A stretch of 64,000 nt of DNA from Fuerstiella marisgermanici (GTDB taxonomy: Bacteria; Planctomycetota; Planctomycetia; Planctomycetales; Planctomycetaceae). A program made the position numbers and the translations under genes. The notes under the pieces are model-generated. The model ran no database searches and was not told where the DNA came from. It worked only from the letters and a program-made list of their open reading frames with translations. This document shows, one piece after another, positions 17,884 to 27,703 of this stretch. The stretch's first letter is position 1; the number at the start of each line of letters is the position of its first letter. The DNA lies in the NCBI RefSeq assembly GCF_001983935.1, contig NZ_CP017641.1:8234001-8298000 (forward strand), given 5' to 3'.

Positions 17884-18404
17884 ACCGGACTTCCGGAATC
17901 TGCCGCCGAATGGCGGCTTTGTCTTCGCTGGCGAGCTGCGATCATTCGCTCCAGCAACTCAACACTGACCATGCCGCGAAATCGCACGCGCCCGTCCATT
18001 TCGACCACGGGAATCGATGCGCCGTGTTGCAGTTGTAACTCCGCATTGTCTGAAATGTCGACCACTCGGACTTCAGGCAGAGCGTCGTCGTACTGGTCAA
18101 GAATTTCGATCGCTCGGTCGCACAGTTCGCAATTTGGCTTGGAGTAAACTGTGACGGAACGGAACACAACTTCAGAATCGCCGGGCAATCGGCCCGCACA
18201 TCGGTGAGCCCACCAGGCGGCAACCAAAACGCTGATGCAGATCAGAAGGTGAAATGATCGCGAGCGATACCAGAACCCCGGCCATCGAATATAGATGGTT
18301 GTGCAGCGATCAACAAAAATCAGGCACGCCAAAACCGTGGCCAGGATCAGCAGTGTGGCGGCGGCGAACGCGTTGACTCGCTTGTTAAAGTCGCTGGCAG
18401 TCAT
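17880..18404 (-). CDS. Membrane-anchored glutaredoxin-like protein
   Basis: The 174-aa protein has two hydrophobic helices in the N-terminal 70 residues, then a thioredoxin-fold domain with SKPNCELCDRA (a CxxC redox pair), cis-Pro in SIPVVEMDG and an Arg-rich tail. It resembles DUF836/glutaredoxin-2-type proteins. The start at 18404 was chosen because CGGAG lies about 5 nt upstream; a start 7 codons earlier lacks one. It is translationally coupled to the TIGR04282 gene. A thiol-redox role at the membrane is inferred. Confidence 0.8.
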   Translation of the reverse strand: MTASDFNKRVNAFAAATLLILATVLACLIFVDRCTTIYIRWPGFWYRSRSFHLLICISVLVAAWWAHRCAGRLPGDSEVVFRSVTVYSKPNCELCDRAIEILDQYDDALPEVRVVDISDNAELQLQHGASIPVVEMDGRVRFRGMVSVELLERMIAARQRRQSRHSAADSGSPV

Positions 18405-18541
18405 GTCTCTCCGGGTGACAGGCATCGGGATTGAAACTCACAAGTTTTCCACAAATCGCAAAACGACATGTACGAGGCGTGTGTTTGCAACATATCCTAT
18501 CGTCACTTTTGACTCGACCGTAGCGACCTAACTTGTGGCAA

Positions 18542-20164
18542 ATGGCAGTTCAGCTCACACCTCAAAGCTTCCACCAGCTACTCGCCCGAAGCGGCCTGCT
18601 GCAGCCGGACTCGATTCGCAAACTGGCCGAACGGTTTCCCGCTGAGGCCGCTAATCCGGAAAAATTTGCCGGGTTGCTCATGACCAAACGGCTACTCACC
18701 AAGTGGCAGGCCGACAAGCTACTGCTCGGAAAGCATCGAGGCTTCTTTCTCGGACCGTACCAGCTGAAGTCGCACCTCGCGCGGGGCGGGATGAGCACTC
18801 TGTATGTGGCCGAACACACAGAAACGGGCGAAGTTCACGCGCTGAAAGTTCTTCCGCCATCACGAGCGGCCGAAGCATCGTACTTGCCTCGGTTTCTGCG
18901 TGAAGCGGAACTGGCCGCCAGGCTGCATCATCCTAATGTGATGCGGGTGTTTGACATTTTGTCGTTCACTGATGCCGGGCAGACTGTGCACTTTATGGTG
19001 ATGGAGTTGCTGAATGGGCGTGACCTGTTTAACGACGTCTTTCAGCGAGGCCCATTGCCATTGATGGATGCTTGCGAGATCATTCGTCAGTCGGCAAACG
19101 GTTTGCAATACGCTCACGACGCGGGGCTGGTGCATCGTGATATAAAGCCTGGCAACCTGTTTATTACGGACGAAGGCACAGTCAAAATTGTGGACCTCGG
19201 GCTGGCCGCGATACTGGAAGGCCAGGCCGAAAGCCTGACTCGCGAATACGACGAACGAGTCCTCGGAACGGCCGACTACCTTGCACCGGAACAGGCCGTC
19301 GACAGTCACACGGTGGATGGCCGTGCCGACATCTACGCACTGGGTTGCGCGTTTTATTTCGCTCTGTCCGGACGGCCGCCGTTTGTCGACGGCAATTTGG
19401 CTCAGCGAATTTTGGCTCATCAAACCAAAGAACCTCAGGACATTGCTACGATTCGAGCTGACGTGCCGCCGGAAATTCAGCAGTTGCTGAAGTCAATGTT
19501 GAAGAAGAAGCGGACCGAGCGAATTCAAACATGTGCGGAGATCGCGGATCAGCTAACAGGTTGGCTTGACGCACACGGCGAAATCGCCCGCTATCAGCAG
19601 AAACCAGAACTTGTTGAACCCGGCGACTCTGCCGACAGTGAACCACGCAAACTCAAACGGCTTGCCCCGAAAAAGTCGGAAGCGGAAACGCCCACGGATT
19701 CCATTGTGGCCGCAGAGACCGCTACGACAGCGTCTTCGGGAACACAATCGAAATCGACCGCGCCGACAGAGCAGAATTCCAGCGTGTGGCAATCTGAAGG
19801 AGTGCAGTATTCCGAAGCCTTCGAATGCTTCCTGGAACGCCTCGACAATGAAAGCGGCGTTGCCAGCGTTATGGACGAGAACTTCCGCCGCGGACAGCGT
19901 CGTGCTATGAGTCATTTGCAGGAAGACGTCGCGTCGATGGATGTGGTCACTGTTTCTTCAGACGAGCATTCAGCGACCGCTGTGGACAATTCGAAAGCAA
20001 AGAATCGCACCGCCACGCCAGCTGGCGGACTCAAGTTTGCCAGCATCGTCCTCGTTCTGTTGGCGGTAGGGATTTCAGTCATTGCCCTGACGGTTGGCCG
20101 GCCGTGGGCAGAGCAGTCCTTGCGATTTATGAAGCAAGTCTGGCGGTCAGCTGTGGGCTCATGA
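18542..20164 (+). CDS. Ser/Thr protein kinase with planctomycete-type N-terminal region
   Basis: The 540-aa protein has an N-terminal helical region of about 55 residues (LTPQSFHQLLARSGLL ... LLTKWQADKLL) seen before many planctomycete kinases. A Hanks-type kinase domain follows (about 70-350): LARGGMSTLYVAEH glycine loop, K102, HRDIKPGN with D200, D218 in DLG, and APEQ. A Ser/Thr/Ala-rich linker and one C-terminal transmembrane helix (about 500-525) end it; no large external sensor follows. DLG replaces the usual DFG. ATG at 18542 was preferred to a TTG three codons upstream. Confidence 0.9.
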   Translation: MAVQLTPQSFHQLLARSGLLQPDSIRKLAERFPAEAANPEKFAGLLMTKRLLTKWQADKLLLGKHRGFFLGPYQLKSHLARGGMSTLYVAEHTETGEVHALKVLPPSRAAEASYLPRFLREAELAARLHHPNVMRVFDILSFTDAGQTVHFMVMELLNGRDLFNDVFQRGPLPLMDACEIIRQSANGLQYAHDAGLVHRDIKPGNLFITDEGTVKIVDLGLAAILEGQAESLTREYDERVLGTADYLAPEQAVDSHTVDGRADIYALGCAFYFALSGRPPFVDGNLAQRILAHQTKEPQDIATIRADVPPEIQQLLKSMLKKKRTERIQTCAEIADQLTGWLDAHGEIARYQQKPELVEPGDSADSEPRKLKRLAPKKSEAETPTDSIVAAETATTASSGTQSKSTAPTEQNSSVWQSEGVQYSEAFECFLERLDNESGVASVMDENFRRGQRRAMSHLQEDVASMDVVTVSSDEHSATAVDNSKAKNRTATPAGGLKFASIVLVLLAVGISVIALTVGRPWAEQSLRFMKQVWRSAVGS

Positions 20165-20358
20165 TTCGGTAATGCCTTAGCGAATGCCGAACTCCCTTCG
20201 TACCATCGCGGCTGCGACGGACGCAAGTTGCCGCGTGATGTTGGCGACGGCGCATCTTTTTTGACGTGGTGCGTTTTGTGAACTAAGCTTGAAAACCCTC
20301 TAATAGCTCCCGGATTGGTCTCAGGCAGAATGTTGAACCGCCGTACCGTCCCAGTCTT

Positions 20359-21555
20359 ATGTTATCTAAAAACTACCGGAACCCGAGCCCGCAAACGCTG
20401 CGCATCAGCGTTTGGGAGCGTGGTCGCGCCGTTGCCATTTGCCTGCTGATCGCCGTTTGCACATGTGCGTCTGCAGTCAATGCTTACGCTGGCGGTATGG
20501 TCAGCGTCAGCGATGGTGAGCAGACCTACCTCGGCAAAGTCGTGGCGTTGAACAAGCAAACGTGCTCACTGATGGATCGGCAGGGGCAGTTGGTTCATCT
20601 GGATGTGCCCAGCCTGAAGTCGTTCGAAAAAATCTCGGCTCGGTATCAACCGCTGGCGGCCAGTCAATTACGCCACGAACTGCGGCAAGAATTCTCGGAC
20701 GGTTACGAAGTTTCCGGCACGACTCATTATCTTGTCTGCGGTCCGGTCGGGCGTTCGGCTCGCTATGCGGAATTGTTCGAAGAGATCTATCGCGATGTAG
20801 AGCAATTCTATCGTGTCCGCGGGTTTAACGTCGTTGCACCAGAAGTCCCCCTGATTGCCGTCGTGTTCCAAACTCAGAAAGAGTTCATCGAGTATTGCAT
20901 TCGCGATCAGGTGGCGCCTTCGCCCGGCTTGATGGGCTACTACTCATTGAAGACGAACCGAGTCGCGTTGTTCGACGATGCTCGACTGCTGTCAGGCGAA
21001 GTTCAGCTCCCAAACGAACTGCTAACGCACGACGGTTTGGTTTCGGCTTCGGCTGGGATTTCGAGTACGACTGCCAACACCGTGATTCACGAGACGACTC
21101 ATCAGGTCGGCTATAATATCGGCATCCATTCGCGATTGGCGGAAACACCGATCTGGCTTGTTGAAGGCCTGGCAACGGTGCTGGAACCGGCCGGCATGCG
21201 AAATAGTTCGGGCCGCAAATTGCTGTCGCAACGCATTAACGAAGAACGTGTCAATTGGTTCACGAAACAGCATCGTCCGAAGCGGTCGATGGGCAACCTG
21301 GCAAAAATCGTTGCGTCCGATCAGTTCTTCTATCGGTACACGTTGAACGGCTACAGCGAAGCATGGGCGTTCACGTTTTTCCTGCTTGAGAACCCATCTC
21401 GCCGTAAAGATCTGGTGACGTACCTGCAGATCATCGGCGCGCGAGATCCCATGGTGGCGTATCCCGCGAAGCAACGGTTGCAGGACTTCCAGAAGGCCTT
21501 TGGTGACATCAGTCGGCTGGAAGTCGAATTCATCCGCTATATGGACCGGATGTAA
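20359..21555 (+). CDS. Exported DUF1570-type protein with HExxH motif
   Basis: The 398-aa protein has an N-terminal signal sequence (hydrophobic about 24-42). A short SHD1-like beta segment (TYLGKVVALNKQTCSLM) follows, then a gluzincin-like region with HETTHQ (His-Glu-x-x-His) and downstream WLVEGLATVLE, which could supply the third metal ligand. This matches the DUF1570 family common in planctomycetes. Peptidase activity is plausible but unproven. It is monocistronic, and convergent with the actin-like gene two bases away. Confidence 0.82.
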   Translation: MLSKNYRNPSPQTLRISVWERGRAVAICLLIAVCTCASAVNAYAGGMVSVSDGEQTYLGKVVALNKQTCSLMDRQGQLVHLDVPSLKSFEKISARYQPLAASQLRHELRQEFSDGYEVSGTTHYLVCGPVGRSARYAELFEEIYRDVEQFYRVRGFNVVAPEVPLIAVVFQTQKEFIEYCIRDQVAPSPGLMGYYSLKTNRVALFDDARLLSGEVQLPNELLTHDGLVSASAGISSTTANTVIHETTHQVGYNIGIHSRLAETPIWLVEGLATVLEPAGMRNSSGRKLLSQRINEERVNWFTKQHRPKRSMGNLAKIVASDQFFYRYTLNGYSEAWAFTFFLLENPSRRKDLVTYLQIIGARDPMVAYPAKQRLQDFQKAFGDISRLEVEFIRYMDRM

Positions 21556-21557
21556 AT

Positions 21558-22598
21558 CTACGCGGCGAATTCGACGGCCCTGCCTCGCCGAGATTCCAGT
21601 TCGCCGAAAATCAGCAGGCCACGCACCACCGCCAGTGACGGATTTTCGACAACAGACACCGACTGGATTCGACTGGCCGTGTCCTGTTCGACAAGTCGTT
21701 CCGTCATGGCGTTGGCAAATCCGCCAATCTGAGTTGGTCCACCCGCGCAGATGACAGCGAGCGGCGACGTTCCGATGGCTTTTTCGACGGATTCCGAGGC
21801 AACGAATTGGCGAATTGTCCGGGCAACGCGGCTGAGAATCACGCCATAAAGTCGTGACAGAGTGCGCTCACGCTCACCCGTTGAATTTCTTAAATGCACC
21901 GATCGATCGTGCTTCCATTCGCGAACCGCTGCCAGGTCCAGGTAACAGTTGCCTGTATCGTCCCAGACTTTCATCTGCAGTTGTTTTGCCATTTCGATGT
22001 CGACCCAGTTTGAGCCGACATCCAGCGTTTCCGCAATGATCTCACTGCCGTACCGAAACAAACTGACCTCGGTAATGTCTGTCCCCATGCAGACGGCGAC
22101 ACCGGTGAAGTTGTTGACGCTGCCGCATGCCAGCATCGTGGCTTCGGTCGGCGAACAGAACATCGGTGCGAAACCATGCATGCGAATCAATCGACTTAGG
22201 AACTCCACATTCCGTGGGTCATTTCTGACGCCTGACGTCGTGAAGCAACACTGTGAGTCGCGGCCACTGTGCGTGGGAAGCATGGACTGAGTGAGAATGT
22301 TCAGAATCTGCCGCGCAGGCGCATCGGTAGTCGGCACGTGCCCATCTGCGAACAGCGGCGCGCAGGGTTTGCGACTTAGCCAACGAACCTGATCAGCCTT
22401 GTTCCCGAAGACGACGTAGCTGTCTTCACATTTGGCGTACGATATTCCGAGTCGGCCGATGGCGTCCCGAAACGAGTCCAGCATGGGCAAGACAGCGTAC
22501 TCAGAACGTTCGCTCAGAAACGTCACCGCTTTAGGATCTGTCGGATTGCGGAACGCCGATCGGATTGCGTAACCGCCGTAGTCAATTGCCGTCATCAT
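21558..22598 (-). CDS. Actin/MreB-fold ATPase-like protein
   Basis: The 346-aa protein opens MTAIDYGGYAIRSA (phosphate-1-like), with a later VAVCMGTDITEVSLF (phosphate-2-like) strand and ICAGGPTQIGGFANAM (adenosine-like loop). NPSLAVVRGLL near the C-terminus echoes the 'P...ARG' ending of MreB. The overall pattern is actin/Hsp70/MreB superfamily, but distant from true MreB. It starts inside the last codons of the SLBB-type gene (4-bp ATGA overlap), so the two are co-translated. A cytoskeletal or envelope-scaffold role is inference. Confidence 0.7.
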   Translation of the reverse strand: MMTAIDYGGYAIRSAFRNPTDPKAVTFLSERSEYAVLPMLDSFRDAIGRLGISYAKCEDSYVVFGNKADQVRWLSRKPCAPLFADGHVPTTDAPARQILNILTQSMLPTHSGRDSQCCFTTSGVRNDPRNVEFLSRLIRMHGFAPMFCSPTEATMLACGSVNNFTGVAVCMGTDITEVSLFRYGSEIIAETLDVGSNWVDIEMAKQLQMKVWDDTGNCYLDLAAVREWKHDRSVHLRNSTGERERTLSRLYGVILSRVARTIRQFVASESVEKAIGTSPLAVICAGGPTQIGGFANAMTERLVEQDTASRIQSVSVVENPSLAVVRGLLIFGELESRRGRAVEFAA

Positions 22599-24256
22599 GA
22601 ATCTGTCTGCTCCTCAAGAAAGTTCAAAGCCCGATCCAGCCGACTGTCGTCAGGCCGACTGGCACGCGGCGCGGAGGATTGTGTGGAGGGGCCAGGCCCC
22701 GTTTGTGAGCCCGACGCCGAAGACTTAGTTGCCGATGAATTGGCCGCGACCGTTTGCCGCTTGCTTCCTCCGGTCTTGCGTGAAGACGCAAAGTTGGGCG
22801 GCGCAACCGGTGCGTGAGCGGCGTCGATTCGCAGGCGCTGTGGACCGGAGGGCTTTCCGAACAGGGCGACTTTCAGCGGCAGGTTGGCTTGCTGTAGTTC
22901 GAGTGGCAGCTTGTTCTGGATGAGGTCTTCCAGGTCCTGCCAGCTTTCCTGTGACTCAGGCTTGCCGGTTTCGTCCAGCCCGATCGACAGGATCGAAGCG
23001 TCTTCATCGACGTTGGTGGCTTGTGCCGTTGCGTGTTCTTGCGGCCATGCCGCCGGTGAGCTGTCAGCTGTCACTGGCACTTGTGTTTGGACTTCGGAGT
23101 TTTGTCGCTTCGCGATGTCTTCTGCATGCCGTCGCTCGTTTTCCATTTCTTGATTCGTCTTCAGCCAGCCGACACCAATCAGGACCATGGCAAACAGCAG
23201 CCCGGCAATAAACGTCAGATTCCAGATCGGAGAACTCGCGGCCTGCGCCTGTTGCCCTCGGTTGGCTTGTTGCTCTGGTTGCAGACGACCAGGTTCTGCG
23301 TGGTCAGTTCGCTGCATTGACGCCGCGTGAACGTAAGTTTCGGCGTTGTTTGAGCCTGCTGAATACTGATGCGAAGTGCGGTTGCTGGCCAGGTCGCCGT
23401 CGCTGGCATCCGTGATTGACAGATCAAAGTTGGGGCTGCCGGTTTCTGTCGTTGTTTGTACTTCTGCAGTTTGCAACTGCATTTGAGCAGTCGGTTCTTC
23501 GTATTCGATCGGCGGCAAAGCAGCAGGCAAGGTTGAATCGTCACTGGCCTGGCTGATGGGCAGCATAGCGGGCGGCGTGGTTGATGCCTGAGCCCGACTG
23601 TCTGCGATAACCGTTGGGCTATGTGAATAAGGTTCGCCAGCGGAGTCTGATCCGGCTAGTGCGGCATTCAGGTCGATCACGTCGCCGTGTTGGATCTGTT
23701 GCGAGCCTTCCAGGCGAATCGTACGCGCCGTTCCAGCGGCCGATCGGGTGACAGGAGCTGCCAGGCCAGGCGGAAGCTGCAGAAGGTCTGCCAGCGCGGC
23801 CAGAGACAGGCCGTCATTCAGTGGCAGCAAGGATGGGACTTCCCCCAACAGAACCAAAGCGTTGGGACGGGTGGTTGCATTTTCCGTTTGAGTTCGAAAC
23901 ACAACTACATCGCCCGAATGCAGCAACGCTCCTTTACCCTTCATGCTGGGGTACACCTGATCGGCCGCAACGGATCGTGCTGGCTGGCCGCGCAGAACAA
24001 TGGCGTAACCCGGTTGACCACCGAATCCTGCTGACTGCAGCAGGTCCAGCGCATGGACGCGATCTGTCGGTTTGAATTCGTATGTCTGCGGTTGAGCGAC
24101 ATCGCCGACGACACTGAAACGCTGGACTGGCGGAGGCGCCATCGTTGCGAATTGCGCGGCGGCATGGGGGCTGAGTATCGTGCTAATCGCCAGTGCGACG
24201 AAGAACGTGGGACGAATCACGGTCTTTATTTTCACGTGGGAAAGAAGCCGATCCAT
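22595..24256 (-). CDS. SLBB/GfcC-like exported protein with a mid-protein membrane helix
   Basis: The 553-aa protein has a signal peptide, then about 130 residues with SLBB-like repeats (FSVVGDVAQPQTYEF, GDVVVFR, LVLLGEVPSLLPL) like polysaccharide-export proteins. A long low-complexity Ser/Gln/Thr region, one transmembrane helix (NLTFIAGLLFAMVLIGVGW, about 350-370) and a disordered C-terminus follow. ATG at 24256 was preferred because AGGA sits 9 nt upstream; another ATG three codons earlier has it only 1-2 nt away. It is followed by the coupled actin-like gene. A role linking envelope polymer export to a cytoplasmic filament is speculative. Confidence 0.7.
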   Translation of the reverse strand: MDRLLSHVKIKTVIRPTFFVALAISTILSPHAAAQFATMAPPPVQRFSVVGDVAQPQTYEFKPTDRVHALDLLQSAGFGGQPGYAIVLRGQPARSVAADQVYPSMKGKGALLHSGDVVVFRTQTENATTRPNALVLLGEVPSLLPLNDGLSLAALADLLQLPPGLAAPVTRSAAGTARTIRLEGSQQIQHGDVIDLNAALAGSDSAGEPYSHSPTVIADSRAQASTTPPAMLPISQASDDSTLPAALPPIEYEEPTAQMQLQTAEVQTTTETGSPNFDLSITDASDGDLASNRTSHQYSAGSNNAETYVHAASMQRTDHAEPGRLQPEQQANRGQQAQAASSPIWNLTFIAGLLFAMVLIGVGWLKTNQEMENERRHAEDIAKRQNSEVQTQVPVTADSSPAAWPQEHATAQATNVDEDASILSIGLDETGKPESQESWQDLEDLIQNKLPLELQQANLPLKVALFGKPSGPQRLRIDAAHAPVAPPNFASSRKTGGSKRQTVAANSSATKSSASGSQTGPGPSTQSSAPRASRPDDSRLDRALNFLEEQTDS

Positions 24257-24750
24257 GGCACCCATTCCTGAAGTCAGTCAGTGAACTGCAATATTCCGAA
24301 CATGTCCCACCGCACGATAGCTGAACTGACACTGGACTGATGATCGCCCATGATTGGCTGCTACAAAGCGGTAGGACATAGTGGTTTTAGCGGAATCTGC
24401 GCGACGCAAAACGGACGTTCCGTGTCGGCAAGATTACGCTCATCTTACTCAATCGGCAGATTAACCGTTCAGAATCATTCTTTCCGTAACAGCAGAATGG
24501 TCACCGCATTTTGCCCAGTCGAATGGCCATGTGTTTGCGGCGTGTGCAACGGAAAGACTTGAGTCGAATACCTGGAATTCCTCAGTTATCGCATTGGGAT
24601 TTTGAGTGAAGCCGGTCAATCGTTCCATCCGATACACCTTCACACGGAGAAGTTGAAAACGCTTTCCGCCGACCGTGCTGCCTCACTTCGCATCAGTGAG
24701 TTGCGGTGCAGTGGCCGGAAGCACCACATAGGCATTGGAAGGGAAAACTA
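24257..24750. other. Divergent intergenic stretch, no gene seen
   Basis: About 490 bp lie between divergent genes. Short frames here lack ribosome sites and family resemblance. Promoters for both neighbours are expected here. Confidence 0.5.
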
Positions 24751-24975
24751 ATGCGACAACGACTACGCCTGTTCATCGGGGAGGATGAACTGAGCGACAC
24801 TGGATTCGGCACGCCGGAAGTCTCAATGGAGCTGTCCGAATTTACAAAAGTTCTGTCAGACGCAATTGTCTGGGACCGCTCCTGGCTGGCGGATCTTGCC
24901 GATGAACGCGTGAAGGTTTCGGCCGATCTCTACGAAGTGCTGATGGCGTACTCGCAAATGCGACCAAGTGCGTAA
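24751..24975 (+). CDS. Small acidic protein of unknown function
   Basis: The 74-aa protein (start MRQRLRLFIGEDELSD) is acidic, with predicted helical segments and no signal or membrane segment. ATG at 24751 has GGAAGGG 7 nt upstream; a longer frame starting 15 codons earlier lacks one. A strong terminator follows at 25035. I do not recognise the family. Confidence 0.65.
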   Translation: MRQRLRLFIGEDELSDTGFGTPEVSMELSEFTKVLSDAIVWDRSWLADLADERVKVSADLYEVLMAYSQMRPSA

Positions 24976-25034
24976 TCAATGTAAGGCGGACAACTCAAAT
25001 TGATCCGTCCTTGCGACTTGAATCGAAACTGACC

Positions 25035-25068
25035 AAAATCTCCCGCCACTTCAGCGGGAGATTTTTTT
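25035..25068 (+). terminator. Strong Rho-independent terminator
   Basis: A perfect 12-bp stem (25035-25046 with 25054-25065) has a 7-nt loop CACTTCA and runs into T7. It ends the small gene at 24751-24975. Confidence 0.9.
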
Positions 25069-25113
25069 GCGCCGTGTCGCCTTGGCTGACGTGCCTGGAA
25101 GAGGAATCAAATC

Positions 25114-26457
25114 ATGAGCCACCGCGACGATGCCATTGCAATTTGGAAAGCCGGCGTCGATGCCGTGAGGTCCGACTTTCTGGTTCGCTCGAACGTTCGC
25201 TGCCATCGCGATTACCTGGAGATTTGCGGCTCGCGGTTTTCGCTGCAGGACGTCAGGAATATTGAAGTGGTCGGCGCCGGCAAAGCGGGGGCCGGGATGG
25301 TGCGGGGGCTTGAGGTCGCTCTGTCCGGCTTGCGAGACTCCATTCGATTGGATGGCTGGGTGAATGTGCCGCGGGACTGCGTGGAAGCGACGTCGGCCAT
25401 CACCTTGTTTGCAGCTCGACCAGCGGGCAGCAATGAGCCGACGGCCGAGGGCGTGAAGGGAACTCGGGAGATCCTAAAACGAGTCCGTCAGTTAGATGAG
25501 ACTGACCTGTGCATTGTTCTCATTTCGGGCGGCGGCAGCGCCTTGCTGCCCGCGCCGGCTCCCGGTGTCAGCCTGGACGACAAGCTGGCTGTCACAAGAG
25601 TTCTGGCCGCTGGTGGAGCTGATATTTGTGAACTTAACGTCGTGCGCAGTCAGCTTTCGGAAGTGAAAGGCGGTGGTCTGGTTCGAAACTGCGGGGCCGG
25701 TCGAGTGGTCTCGCTAATCATTTCTGATGTGATCGGCGATCCACTGGAAATCATCGCTTCCGGCCCGACGACGCCGTCAACCGCAACGGCCGACGACGCA
25801 CTGGCGATTCTGCAAAAATATGATCCGACTCGAACTCTTGTTCCGGCGACTGTTTACACTCATCTTGAACGCGACGTACCGGCGAGCGGCGACGCGACCT
25901 GTGCTGTTGAAAATTTTCTGATCGGATCGAATGCCGTTGCAATTGCGGCGGCTGACGCTGCGGCGAAACAACGCGGCTACGAAGTCATCAATTTGGGATC
26001 CGAAAACGCTGGTGAAGCGGCCGATCACGGGCGGACGCTGTTCCAAAAGCTGGCGGACCTGCGGGACGGAAACTCAACGGGGCATCCCAAACGAGTGTGT
26101 CTACTCGCGGGCGGAGAAACCACCGTCAAACTGGCTGCGACGTCCGCCGATCGCAAAGGCGGCCGCAATCAGGAATGCATTCTGGCAGCAGTTGCAGCGA
26201 ATCCGGACGCGGCCGCATGGCAGAAAATCACGCTGCTTTCCGGCGGCACAGATGGCGAAGATGGGCCCACCGATGCGGCCGGAGCTATCGCCGATGCGGA
26301 ACTGGTCGGCCGGATGCACGCCGATGGTCTACAGCCGAACGACTTTCTGACGATCAACAATTCGTATCCGTTTTTCGACCAGCTTGATGGCCTGGTGAGA
26401 ACCGGGCCGACTCATACCAACGTGATGGACCTGGCCGTTGGAGTTCTCGACGGTTGA
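25114..26457 (+). CDS. Glycerate 2-kinase (GckA/MOFRL type)
   Basis: The 447-aa protein carries the type-2 glycerate kinase pattern: VVGAGKAGAGM near the N-terminus, LISGGGSALLPAP, LNVVRSQLSEVKGGGL, SDVIGDPLEIIASGPT, and the C-terminal MOFRL block (LLAGGETTVKL, GGRNQECIL, GGTDGEDGPTDAAGA). It phosphorylates D-glycerate with ATP, feeding 2-phosphoglycerate into glycolysis. ATG follows AGAGGAAT. It is convergent with ruvA, 15 bp away. Confidence 0.95.
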   Translation: MSHRDDAIAIWKAGVDAVRSDFLVRSNVRCHRDYLEICGSRFSLQDVRNIEVVGAGKAGAGMVRGLEVALSGLRDSIRLDGWVNVPRDCVEATSAITLFAARPAGSNEPTAEGVKGTREILKRVRQLDETDLCIVLISGGGSALLPAPAPGVSLDDKLAVTRVLAAGGADICELNVVRSQLSEVKGGGLVRNCGAGRVVSLIISDVIGDPLEIIASGPTTPSTATADDALAILQKYDPTRTLVPATVYTHLERDVPASGDATCAVENFLIGSNAVAIAAADAAAKQRGYEVINLGSENAGEAADHGRTLFQKLADLRDGNSTGHPKRVCLLAGGETTVKLAATSADRKGGRNQECILAAVAANPDAAAWQKITLLSGGTDGEDGPTDAAGAIADAELVGRMHADGLQPNDFLTINNSYPFFDQLDGLVRTGPTHTNVMDLAVGVLDG

Positions 26458-26472
26458 TGCAGTGACCGAGCT

Positions 26473-27090
26473 TTACCCGCGCTGACGCTGATAAATTTCC
26501 GAAAGAACGTCTTCGACGCTCTTGAACTTTTTCCCGGTTTCCTTGACCACTTCGATTCTCGCCATCGCATCCTGTGGCGTGTGTCCGACGCTGACAAGTG
26601 CTTCGTAGGCTTCGGCCAGCACATCCGGAGCAGCGCTGTCTGGTACATCGCCCGACACCATCAATGCGAACTTGGCCATTTTGCGTCGCAGCTTGGCCAC
26701 GATTCGCTCGGCCACGGCCGGTCCTACGCCCGGCAAAGTACTCAGTTGCTTGATATCTCGCTCTTCAATGGCTGTGGCGACTTCACGCACCGGACGCACC
26801 ATCGCTCGCAGAGCCTTCTTAGCGCCCACGCCGTCAACCGAACAAACCAGCTCGAAGAACTCTTTCTCGGCATCGTTGGCGAAGCCGATAATCCGCGGCG
26901 TAAGACGACCCTGTTGCGGATTGCCCTCGAGGTATTCAATTGTTCGAAGACTGATCTCTTCGCCAATTTTTCCCTGTAGCTGGCGACGTACAAGGTCCGG
27001 CAGAAGGACTTCGTGTTCGAAGCCACCGATCTGCAGATAGCCACAAACGTCCGTCAGGCTGACGAGTTTTCCGGTGATGCGAGTGATCAA
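26473..27090 (-). CDS. ruvA: Holliday junction branch migration protein RuvA
   Basis: The 205-aa protein shows the N-terminal OB fold ([12 protein letters not shown]), then tandem helix-hairpin-helix motifs ([13 protein letters not shown] and [16 protein letters not shown]) and a C-terminal RuvB-binding domain ([15 protein letters not shown]). It is the usual RuvA length. It binds four-way junctions and loads RuvB. It is the third gene of ispF-ruvC-ruvA, 41 bp after ruvC. No ruvB is in this window. Confidence 0.97.
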   Translation of the reverse strand: MITRITGKLVSLTDVCGYLQIGGFEHEVLLPDLVRRQLQGKIGEEISLRTIEYLEGNPQQGRLTPRIIGFANDAEKEFFELVCSVDGVGAKKALRAMVRPVREVATAIEERDIKQLSTLPGVGPAVAERIVAKLRRKMAKFALMVSGDVPDSAAPDVLAEAYEALVSVGHTPQDAMARIEVVKETGKKFKSVEDVLSEIYQRQRG

Positions 27091-27131
27091 GTAGCTTCAG
27101 TCCTGGGCGATAATGTTGTGCGGCTGCGAAA

Positions 27132-27659
27132 CTACAGCGCTGCGAATTTAACGGAGTGGTATAGGCACAAACCGATGGCCGCGGCGTCTGCCACGTCGTT
27201 CGGTTCGGGGATCGTATCAAGTTTCAATTCTGTCTTCACGGCATACTGAATCTGTTCTTTGGAAGCCTTCCCGCTGCCAGTCAGCAGGCGTTTGATCTGA
27301 GTCGGCGTGTAGTGCACGATCGGCACTTCCGTTTCTGACAGCGTCAGCAGAATGGCTCCGCGTACATGAGCCATCAGAAGTGCAGTTTTGGGATTCTGAG
27401 CGTGCGAGAACAGCTGTTCGATCGCCACGATCTCGGGCTGAAGTTCGTCCAGCACTTCGCGCAGTCCGTGAGCGATCTCGCGAATGCGACTTTGCAGCGT
27501 CGTCTTCGGCGTGGATCGCAGGATGCCGCCTTCCAGCAAAAACGGTCCTTTGGCTCGACGTTCCAGCAAAGCGTAACCGGTGCGGTTCAGGCCGGGATCG
27601 AGTCCCAGATAGCGTTCGTGCGATTTGGTGTGAGCGTGTGCATTAAGGGCGAAAGACAT
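27132..27659 (-). CDS. ruvC: Holliday junction resolvase RuvC
   Basis: The 175-aa protein has RuvC motifs YLGLDPGLNRTGYAL (catalytic Asp), VAIEQLFSHAQNP (Glu) and EPNDVADAAAIGLC (C-terminal acidic pair), plus TPTQIKRLLTGSGKASKEQ. The ATG at 27659 gives the normal RuvC length; a frame continuing 152 codons upstream is the antisense-like overlap with ispF. It resolves Holliday junctions by paired nicks. It lies between ispF and ruvA, so a shared transcript is likely. Confidence 0.96.
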   Translation of the reverse strand: MSFALNAHAHTKSHERYLGLDPGLNRTGYALLERRAKGPFLLEGGILRSTPKTTLQSRIREIAHGLREVLDELQPEIVAIEQLFSHAQNPKTALLMAHVRGAILLTLSETEVPIVHYTPTQIKRLLTGSGKASKEQIQYAVKTELKLDTIPEPNDVADAAAIGLCLYHSVKFAAL

Positions 27660-27703
27660 GACGCGTCCGTATCGTCTGTGGCTGTAAGGTTGACCCGGTT
27701 CGG

